This document shows positions 33,570-42,230 of a DNA stretch of 64,000 nt, piece after piece. Location: NCBI GenBank assembly GCA_019828595.1, contig JAHQRK010000018.1, positions 744,001 to 808,000 of the forward strand, given 5' to 3'. The notes under the pieces are model-generated. The model did not search any database, was not told where the DNA came from, and was given only the letters and a program-made list of their open reading frames with translations. A program made the translations under genes and the position numbers. How positions within the stretch are numbered: the stretch's first letter is position 1; every line of letters begins with the position of its first letter. The stretch is from Aphanomyces cochlioides. Lineage: Eukaryota; Oomycota; Saprolegniomycetes; Saprolegniales; Verrucalvaceae.

Positions 33570-35224
33570 GGCTTGGCTGACTTTTCAACTTGCGACTCTT
33601 CACTCGGTCGCAAGGGCATGCCATTGGTCGGGCCATTGAAACCGCCGCCAGCTCATGGAGAAATCTCACATCTTGAAATGTCCATCGATGGCTTTTTCCC
33701 TCGGATCGTAATCTTCAACTCGGGGGATGGTCCCTTCTCTCCATCGATCAGACTGCGCCGAGGCGATCCATGGCCGTCCTTCAAGGAATCGCAATGGGTT
33801 CAACAACTCGAACCGCCGAACGTGCACTCCCCTCGTTGCCTGTCTATTGTTCGAAATGCGTACAGTACACTGTCGTGTCGACCGTGAGCAGGGACAACAC
33901 TCAGCGGAACGCAAGTTTCTCTGCAAGTCACAAATTGATTTCCGTCGTCTCGATGGTTTGTATGCCTATGTCGTCGCCGCTTTCTATCCACTGGATTCAA
34001 AGACATGGCGTGAGAAAAAGGAGCAAACGCACCTCCACGTTGATGCGCCCACACCTTTGACATCGCAACGAACCTGCTTAACCCACGGCTGCCTGCTCAG
34101 TTTGACAAAACAGACAGCTGGACGACAACGAGAAGAGAGTTTTTATGACAAGGCGCAAGAGTAGAATCTTCGCGGTGGTGGACGTGCTTCACAATTTCTT
34201 GCACAGTTCATAGTGCTGACCACAGATGTCCGTGCGGGAAAAGCAGCGGCGTCTTGCCTCAAGAGGCGCGCCGACCAGATTATCAGGCCTTCATTTTTTA
34301 TCCAGTGAGTAACAAATCACGGTGGAGAGTTGGCAGAGTGCTGGCACGTCGTCCCGACCTCCTTCCTCCATTCATTTGTCGTTTCCAAGCGCTCGTCCCA
34401 TTAGTCGAGCGGTCCTTTGGTTCTACATTGAATCCTGGGGTTTCCAATTGGCTATGGGGGGGAAATTGAACGCCTCCTCGTGAATGTAATCAAAAGCACG
34501 GCATGGAGAGAGTGTGTGCCCGGTTGCATCATCCCAACGGAAACAATTTGCTCAATCAATGCATCATTTCTATCGATCGCAAGGCTTGAAGTTCAATGAA
34601 CCAGTAGGTGCAGATAGTTGCTCCTCGTCGAATACCACCGAACTACCGCGTCCACAAGAAACAACACGCGTCTCGATCTGCGGCGGTTTCACGAGCGCAA
34701 ATGGCCTTCCCATGGAGATTAATTGGTGTCCTGGACGCTCGACTACAATAATTGTGATGACCTCGGACGCGTGACTTACTTCAACGCTTCGTGCCACGTT
34801 TGGCGGGGGCAATGGAATTTTCGTGTGGCACCTTCACAAATCCGTCGAAGTTCGAACTTTCCTCTGTCAACGTTGGGGAAGTGCACTTTGCCGTTGCGGT
34901 AGACGGACCACAAGTTTTGGGTTCTTCCAACTTGGAAGATCAGGGAGGATAAGCTTGATGGAACGAAAGGTTTTAAGCTCCAGGACGGCTTGGACGGTCG
35001 GGTACGAGGACGAGAAGACGACAGATGGAGATACCTTTGGAGCACTGACGACGACGATGGAACTCATGGCTCGGACATGTCGTAGATTGGATCGAAGCTT
35101 CGACATCTGATACGAAGGGAATGACTGCATGGCTGGCTCTTCCTTGGCGCTGGATATCTCGGTGGCTTTGTTGAATCATCGTTGCGTTTCTCAGTTGAGA
35201 ATTTGAAGTTAAGAGGACGGACGC
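33570..35224. other. 1.65-kb gap with coding-like but unassignable fragments
   Basis: Several overlapping frames are open on both strands. On the minus strand, 34812-34570 reads like protein (VEVSHASEVITIIVVERPGHQ ... VVFDEEQLSAPTGS) and 35045-34776 continues in another frame (NLWSVYRNGKVHFPNV). Base composition is coding-like (rich in CG dinucleotides and third-position C). I could not find a splice chain or a family. A decayed gene is the most likely reading. Confidence 0.3.
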
Positions 35225-36973
35225 ATGTCGTTTTTCGAAAACATTTTCCGCACCAAGCCCATCGCGGTCATCGAGGCTGAAGAGAGGAAGGAAGAACTCC
35301 CACGTGCCCTCGGTCTCTGGGATTTGATTGCTATCGGTATCGGTGGTACCGTTGGTTCTGGTGTCTTTGCCACCACGGGCGATATTATCAGTGGTGCTGT
35401 TGGAGGTGGTGCCGGCCCTGCTGCCTTCCTCTCATGGGCCATTGCCGGTGTTTGCTGTATTTTGAGCGGCTTTGCCTACATGGAACTGGGCTCTATCGTG
35501 CCGGCATCTGGATCGACCTATGCTTATGTGTACTATGGCCTCGGTGAACTCCCAGCCTTCATGGCCGCCTGGCTCCTCACCTTGGAGTACGGTCTCTCGG
35601 GCTCTGGTGTCGCCCGCTCGTGGGCATCGAAGGTGCAAGACTGGGCTCAAGAAGGCGGTGGCGACTACGCCTATTTGAACAAGCCACACGCGAACCTTCT
35701 TGGTTTCCTTATGATGGCTGCCTGTGTCATTTTGTTGTTGGCTGGCATTCGCTTCGGCAAGGTCTTCATCAACGTGATTACGACCACCAAGGTTTGTGTC
35801 GTCTTGTTCATTATCATTGCTGGTTTTGCCGCCACGAGCTCGGACAACTTGACCCCATTTGTCCCTCCTCGTAATGAGACTGCCGATCTGTTTGGCGTGA
35901 AGGGTATGTTCCTCGGCGCCTCGCAGGCGTTTTTTGGCTACGTCGGGTTTGATGAAGTTTGCTGCATGGGTGGCGAAGTCAAGGATCCTCGTCGTGTTGT
36001 TCCTCGCGCCGTCATCGGTGTGATTTTGGGCACGATGTTTTTGTCATGCTTTGCATCTTTGGCTCTTTCTGGCATGGTGCCTTACGAAGTCTACACCAAC
36101 TTGCCCCAGCCATACCTCAAAAACCCTGACAAGGAGTTGGAAGCCTTGTCTTTCGCTGGTGCCTTCGGCTACGTTGGTTACTCTGCTGCTCAATTGATCG
36201 TGCACATTGGTGAAGTTGGAACCATGCCCGTCGTCGTCTTTGTGTCGTTCTTGGCGCAACCTCGTCTTATGTACGCAATGTCTGTCGATGGTTTGTTGCC
36301 TGAAATTTTCAGCCGTGTCGACAAGAAAGGCAATCTCTTCTGGTGCACGCTTCTTGCCGGTATTTTCTTCACTGCCATTGCCTTCATTGTTCCTTTCGAC
36401 CAAATCTGGAACATGGTGTCGATTGGTACGCTTTTGTCATTCATCATGACCAACTCGTCATTGATTGTTGTCCGCACACGCGACTCGTCGCCGGGTCTTA
36501 CCCACAAACTCACTGGTTTGATGGTCGCCCTTGCCTGCTTTTGCGGCTTTGCATTCCAAAAGGGCTACGTGAACAACGACAACAACGACACTTGGTTGGT
36601 CATCTCCATCATCTTGTTGGTCCTCGTCATCCTTGTTGCCATTGTGATCAAGGTCAAGTGCCCTCAAAACTCTGGCAACGAAAACATGTTCCGAGCTCCT
36701 TGGGTGCCATTCGTCCCCATGATTGCCATCATCGTCAACTGGCAATTGATTGCACAATACGCCGACGTCGACCTTGGCCGTGCTGGTATTTGGATCGCCG
36801 CGTCGATTGTCACCTACTTCATGTACGGCTATTTCCACAGCCAAGGCCGTTCGGGCTGGGCCAAGATGCTCAGCTACAATGTCCTCGGTTTGAACGAGGT
36901 GCGCCCTTCTATGAGCTCTATGTTGGCCGGTGACGCCAAGAAGGCGTTGTTGAGCCCCGGCAATGTCCAATAG
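35225..36973 (+). CDS. Cationic amino-acid transporter (APC superfamily, CAT type), copy A
   Basis: This single-exon gene encodes 582 aa from ATG 35225. The first membrane helix carries the APC/CAT signature 'GLWDLIAIGIGGTVGSGVFATTG'. It is followed by 'FLSWAIAGVCCILSGFAYMELGSIVPASGSTYAYVY', 'AFFGYVGFDEVCCMGGEVKDPRRVVPRAVI', 'MYAMSVDGLLPEIFSRV' and about 14 hydrophobic segments. The proteins move arginine, lysine or other amino acids across the plasma or vacuolar membrane. Codon use is strongly biased to C and G in third positions, unlike the surrounding DNA, suggesting high expression. The paralogue at 37420-39168 lies tail to tail and is highly similar. Confidence 0.93.
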   Translation: MSFFENIFRTKPIAVIEAEERKEELPRALGLWDLIAIGIGGTVGSGVFATTGDIISGAVGGGAGPAAFLSWAIAGVCCILSGFAYMELGSIVPASGSTYAYVYYGLGELPAFMAAWLLTLEYGLSGSGVARSWASKVQDWAQEGGGDYAYLNKPHANLLGFLMMAACVILLLAGIRFGKVFINVITTTKVCVVLFIIIAGFAATSSDNLTPFVPPRNETADLFGVKGMFLGASQAFFGYVGFDEVCCMGGEVKDPRRVVPRAVIGVILGTMFLSCFASLALSGMVPYEVYTNLPQPYLKNPDKELEALSFAGAFGYVGYSAAQLIVHIGEVGTMPVVVFVSFLAQPRLMYAMSVDGLLPEIFSRVDKKGNLFWCTLLAGIFFTAIAFIVPFDQIWNMVSIGTLLSFIMTNSSLIVVRTRDSSPGLTHKLTGLMVALACFCGFAFQKGYVNNDNNDTWLVISIILLVLVILVAIVIKVKCPQNSGNENMFRAPWVPFVPMIAIIVNWQLIAQYADVDLGRAGIWIAASIVTYFMYGYFHSQGRSGWAKMLSYNVLGLNEVRPSMSSMLAGDAKKALLSPGNVQ

Positions 36974-37419
36974 AGTCGATAATTGTGTATAGTGCTACAA
37001 AGTGTAAGAAGTGAAAATGGAATCGTTATGCTTATTCCGAATTGTTGAACACATGTCATCTTGATCGGAGATTGATTTGCAACCATGGGGTTCGTTCAAT
37101 TCTTTACTTGGATGTCTGTCTACATTGTTATGTGGTCGTTAATCGTCAACGACATGATATGCCGGTGCAGCATCGAAGCAACCAAACTTCGACAAGGCGA
37201 GTCCTAGCCATCCGTTGACTCAGGGAATAATTTGCGGTCACCAGGGAGCGAATTTCAATACGGCCTCCTATGTCGTGTGTCGTCCCGTGGTAGGTGCAAT
37301 ACATTGCGGTAATTAGTGATGCGTTCATTGAGAGACTGAGGAATAGACTTGGTGGATAAGAGCATTGGCAACAATTCCAAAATCCAAATCTGGTATTACT
37401 TCACTTTACAACTATCTAC
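36974..37419. other. Shared 3' region of the two transporter genes
   Basis: About 450 bp between convergent stop codons. No gene was recognised. It must hold both polyadenylation sites. Confidence 0.4.
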
Positions 37420-39168
37420 TTATTGAATTGGGGCAGGACTCAGCAACGATTTCTTCTTGTCGTTGGTGAGCAAAGAGGAAATGGAAGGACGCGCCTCATT
37501 CAAGCCCAAATTGCCATAAGTGAGCATTTTCGCCCAGCCTGAACGGCCTTGACTGTGAGCAAAGCCATACATGAAGTAGGAGATGATAGCAGCAGCGATC
37601 CAAATACCCGCTCGGCCAAGATCGACGTTGGCGTATTGAGCAATCATTTGCCAGTTGACAATGATAGCAAAAGCAGGCAGGAAAGGAGTGAGAGGAGCAC
37701 GGTACAAGTTTGGATCGCCGCTGTTTTCAGGGCACTTGACCTTGATCACAATCGCAGTAATGATGACAAGAACCAACGAGACAATCGAGATGACCAACCA
37801 TGTGTCGTTGTTGTCGTTGTTGACGTAGCCCTTCTGGAACGCAAAGCCGCAGAAGCAGGCAAGGGCGACCAACAAAGCAGTGAGATTGTGGGCAGTTCCA
37901 GGAGATGACTCACGCGTGCGGATCAAGATCAAACTGGCGTTGGTCATGATGAAGGAGAAGAGCGTACCGATGGAAGTCATGTTCCAAATGGCATCGAATG
38001 GAACAATGAGCGCAATGATCGTGAAGAAAATACCGACGAGAAGAGTGCACCAGAACAAGTTGCCCTTGGCGTCCACGCGGCCGAAAATTTCAGGAAGCAA
38101 ACCATCGACGGCCATGGCATACATGATGCGAGGTTGCACCAAGAACGCCACCAAGACGACGACAGGCATGGTTCCGACTTCACCGAGGTGGACGACCAAT
38201 TGAGCAGCAGAGTAACCCACGTAGCCAAAGGCACCAGGGAAAGAGAACACAGTCAAGTTCTTCTCAGGGTTGTGCAAGTAAGGTTGAGGCAAGTTGCTGT
38301 AGACCGACGATGGGACCATGCCGGAGAGAGCCAACGACGCAAAGCAGGACAAGAACATCGTACCCAAAATCACACCGATCACAGCACGAGGGACAACTTT
38401 ACGGGCGTTCTTCGCTTCAGCGGCCATGCAGCAGACTTCATCGAAACCAACGTAGCCGAAGAAAGCTTGCGAAGCGCCGAGGAACACACCCTTGATGCCG
38501 TACAAGTCCAAGGAATCATCACGTGGAGGGATAAATGGACTCAAGTTGGAGGATTTCGTAGCAGCAAAGCCAGCGATGATGATAAACAACACGACGCCCA
38601 CCTTGGTGGCAGAGACGACGTTGATGAAAACTTTACCAACGCGAAGACCAGCCATCAAGAGAATGATACACCCAGCAACGAGGAGAGCGCCAAGCAAATT
38701 GGTATGGGTTTCGTTGAGGAAAGAGTAGTCTCCTCCACCTTCTTCGGCCCATTCTTCGACCTTGGCAGCCCACGAGCGAGCAACACCAGCGCCAGACAAA
38801 CCGTATTCCAAAGTCAAGAGCCACGAAGCAACAAAGGCTGGGAGTTCGCCCAAGACGTGGTACACATACGCATACGTTGAACCAGACGATGGAATGATCG
38901 AACTCATTTCCATGTAGGCAAATCCACTCACGATGCAGCAAATACCGGCGATCGTCCACGACAAAAAGGCGGCGGGACCAGCACCACCGCCGGCAGCACC
39001 ACTAATAATGTCGCCGGTTGTGGCAAACACACCAGAACCAACGGTCCCGCCGATACCGATGGCAATCAAGTCCCATAGCCCCAACTCACGCACAAGTTCT
39101 TCCTTCTTTTCTTCGGCAAGGATGACCTCAATTGGCTTGGTGCGGAAGATGTGTTCGAAAAAGCCCAT
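37420..39168 (-). CDS. Cationic amino-acid transporter (APC superfamily, CAT type), copy B
   Basis: This single-exon gene encodes 582 aa from ATG 39168 (MGFFEHIFRTKPIEVI, aligning with MSFFENIFRTKPIAVI of copy A). It shares all signatures of copy A, including 'DLIAIGIGGTVGSGVFATTGDIISG', 'FFGYVGFDEVCC' and the tail 'GRAGIWIAAAIISYFMYGFAHSQGRSGWAKML'. Differences are scattered and conservative, with most in the extracellular loop around 'NETHTNLLGALLVAG' and in the region after the fifth helix. The inverted, convergent arrangement indicates a local inverted duplication that has since diverged. Confidence 0.93.
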   Translation of the reverse strand: MGFFEHIFRTKPIEVILAEEKKEELVRELGLWDLIAIGIGGTVGSGVFATTGDIISGAAGGGAGPAAFLSWTIAGICCIVSGFAYMEMSSIIPSSGSTYAYVYHVLGELPAFVASWLLTLEYGLSGAGVARSWAAKVEEWAEEGGGDYSFLNETHTNLLGALLVAGCIILLMAGLRVGKVFINVVSATKVGVVLFIIIAGFAATKSSNLSPFIPPRDDSLDLYGIKGVFLGASQAFFGYVGFDEVCCMAAEAKNARKVVPRAVIGVILGTMFLSCFASLALSGMVPSSVYSNLPQPYLHNPEKNLTVFSFPGAFGYVGYSAAQLVVHLGEVGTMPVVVLVAFLVQPRIMYAMAVDGLLPEIFGRVDAKGNLFWCTLLVGIFFTIIALIVPFDAIWNMTSIGTLFSFIMTNASLILIRTRESSPGTAHNLTALLVALACFCGFAFQKGYVNNDNNDTWLVISIVSLVLVIITAIVIKVKCPENSGDPNLYRAPLTPFLPAFAIIVNWQMIAQYANVDLGRAGIWIAAAIISYFMYGFAHSQGRSGWAKMLTYGNLGLNEARPSISSLLTNDKKKSLLSPAPIQ

Positions 39169-42100
39169 CTTGTTCACACCTCGGCGCGTCTTCTGAACTG
39201 CAGCGGGCGAATAAAATTATGGTGGTAAAAGGCAACAGGTTGGTGGTGGAACTTTAGCGCACCCATTCAACATCTCGCCGAATAGAATGCAGTGGCGCAT
39301 GGCATGTGTTCAATAAATGAGTCCAATTCCAAGAAATATCACAATGTACTCATCTCACCCAAGGTAATGAAGCTCCTCTCGCAATAGTCTCCAAGCTCGC
39401 CGTGCGCCCCTGACAAGGCCACAGCTTCATCGAGGAGCTTCACCATCGCCCCGTTGGTATATTTGCAACCGCGTGGAATAAAAATTCCACAGAGTGGACT
39501 CCTCGATGGTGTCATAGACAATAATTTGCATCTTAACTAACAGACTTGGACACCATGGTGAGGACATTTTTTCTTGGTTTCGTACAGTGCAAAATGGTAG
39601 ACAGCCAGTGTGACTAAAAAAAGCCGCGCTTAGGAATGGCGAGCAGCACAGCGAGACAACAGACGCGATTCAATGAGCGCAAGGCCTGCATGATCATAGC
39701 TTTGTAGTCGCAATCGACTGTGCGGCGATCGTCTGCAATTTATTGCAGTATGAAGACTTCCCTAAACCTGGTTCGAGTGTCCATGAGGCGCCTGTTCAAC
39801 AATTTCGCGAGCCTCCTATCAACACAAAAGACTTGCCAGGAGTATGGAATGGTCAAGTGAAGAGAAATTCCCTCATTAAAACAGTACCACTGTTGTTCGG
39901 ACCCATTGTCGCTGTGCAATGAGGGAAAGACCTTATCCGGCAGAACACCCTCAAAATTGCCAAAAAACATCATCCGGATAAGTATCCGAATGACAGGTGT
40001 AAGGAATTTCTTCCTCATACAGTCAAAGGACCAACACGTCAGTGAAGCATGCTTGGACCTTGCCGTTTGGACAGCCAAAAGAAAGGTGAGATTTTGTATA
40101 TAATATTGGATTTGGTGAACTAACGTGTGACGATAGGAAAGTCAGCTTGCCAGTTGAAGCGCAAACGCGACATGGATGCAGGGCATGGCCATTCAACGTG
40201 AAGCCATACTTGCCGTGCACCGTGCATTAAACATTAGTGGTCGCACCAAACGTGGTTGACAAGGTAAGTCGTAGATGGTATATTTTTTAATCGGGGCGAC
40301 TGTGCATTCCTTCCAAAAGGTCACCAAGTGATGTTGAAAGCGCATTTGTGTTGATCCGGATACTTATCCGGATGATGTTTTTTGGCAATTTTGAAGGTGT
40401 TCTGCCGGATAAGGTCTTTCCCTCATTGCAACAGCGACAATGGGTCCGAACAACAGTGGTACTGTTTTAATGAGGGAATTTCTCTCAAGTGAAGAAACGT
40501 ACAGCAGGCGGATTATCATTTCGTGGTAGCACTGTGGTGACAAGAGCTTGATGAGCCATTTTATTGGTCTACACGTGCCATGTCATAATGCTCCTACCCC
40601 GTTAAAAAAATGTGGCCAAGATAACAAATGCTACCACAGTGTGCTGTGTTTTTTTGTTTTCGCAGTCGATCTACAGAGTGTACTGTTGACGTCACGTTTT
40701 CCTTGATGCCAAGTGTCGAAAGATACAACAATCCTATAGCACTGCCGCCCAAAGTTGCTTCTCTCAAACGACAATGGCGAGTGCCGCCCTGAAATGTTTC
40801 CCCCGCTTGAATCTGTACAACAAGAGGAGCGTGTAGACATGCATCTCTCTCGTGGCAGCTGAGAGGCGGTGGCAAACGTGTTGACCCCCGTGTTGGCCCC
40901 CTACATAATGAGGCAAAGTGCCAAGACGCCAAGAAAAGTCGCGAAGCCTGGACGTCCAGGCACTTTGCTCTCCGATATACAGCACCTACAGCTGTACAAT
41001 GTACTACTTGGCTTTAAGGGATGAAAAAAGATTGCATCCTCGCCATACCACCCATGAACTTGATTTCTTCAAGCAATTGCTCGATTTGGAATGGGTGCGG
41101 GGATACGATTCATGAGCGCCCTCTCACAATGAACGATCTGCATTCGTAGCAAAAGGCCTCTTGAATTTTCATCTCACGGAGTGGCAAGTCGTTCGTGGGA
41201 TGATGCCACCTCATGGTTGGTGAGAGTGTCTTTATCGACTAGACAACCACAGAGACACCTCACGGTTTTGTTGTCGTTGCATTACCAACCAATATACAAG
41301 AATAGCGTGCGGTCACCGTGCTGCCCTCCAAATGATGTTGGTGGCTGAGATACAATCGCAACTGGCACTGACGCCCAGTGAGTCATTGTTTTACCAATTT
41401 TGCTTGCGGCTGTTGAGGTCGAGGCGTTTGATGGACAGTGGTGTCTTCAAGGGAGCATCACAAGAACTCTGACTACTGTATTTGATTGCGTTCGACTGAA
41501 GCGTTGTCACCGGATCGAAACGACATCCGCATAGCACAACACTATTCGACCCGTTACTTGCTCTTCATGGTAAAGTTCTACTCGCTAGCTAGTCGCAGTG
41601 CGAGGTTGTTGGCGCTTGAAACCTAGCCGTCGACCAAGTCAAACGGAGTAAACACATCTGATGCAAAGCAATAATTCATTGCCAAGAGCATTTCCACCGA
41701 TGACACGCCCACTCAACTCTACGAGTTTAGCGTCTGGCGAGATGGCATCCACATCCACCGATGCCAAAAGCCACAACAATGCGGAAACTGTAGTCAGCGC
41801 AAATTATGTACATGGCAGTCAAGTCTCAGCTCAAACTACTCGTCAATCGTTTGGGCGACGACAACGTTTCGTACTCACATCTCAGGAAAGACAGCGGCGG
41901 GCGTCAGAATTTGCCCCAGAGTTTCCTCAACATTTGGCATTTCGAGTACGTTCTGGCTTTAGAAGTTGACACACCAAAACCATCATGAGCAATGATGGCT
42001 GTGCTTTGTCTCTCCAGCTTTGTTCGAGCTGACCGAGGATGTCGTGGATTTGCTGAGACCATTTTACAACCAGGCGACACAAGAGAGTCACTCAAATGGC

Positions 42101-42230
42101 GACAACCTTCATTCATCAAGTCGATCCTGACATTTGATTGGACAATTTGACATTGTTCAGCACAGAATTGCTTCAAAGCCTTAATTTACATATTTGGCAT
42201 TTCATATTGCAATATTTCCAGACTCAAACA
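39169..42230. other. 3-kb gene-poor region
   Basis: This contains the promoter side of transporter copy B and an inverted-repeat element (39861-40485). A minus-strand frame at 39521-39339 (60 codons, 'GIFIPRGCKYTNGAMVKLLDEAVALSG') looks like a gene fragment of unknown family. Weak plus-strand frames at 41661-41990 in front of the vWA-RBR gene are also open, but I cannot support them as genes. Confidence 0.35.
39861..40485. repeat. Inverted-repeat element with ~128-bp arms carrying ATCCGGAT sites
   Basis: The left arm, 39861-39988, is the reverse complement of 40357-40485 with only an indel and one or two substitutions (CCCTCA versus CCTTCA; GCTGTGCA versus GCTGTTGCA). The spacer is 368 bp and has no convincing gene. 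The inner ends of both arms consist of ATCCGGATAAGTATCCG, so the octamer motif occurs at 39972, 40354 and 40366. It could be a non-autonomous DNA transposon (MITE) or a foldback element; no clear target-site duplication was identified. Confidence 0.8.

Noticed and set aside
37549..38880. Long plus-strand frames opposite transporter copy B
   Set aside because: Produced by strong third-position C bias of the sense gene; mirrored equivalents occur opposite copy A.
39771..39790. GGTTCGAGT word considered as a tRNA T-arm
   Set aside because: No matching acceptor stem, D-arm or anticodon arm in the flanking 80 bp.
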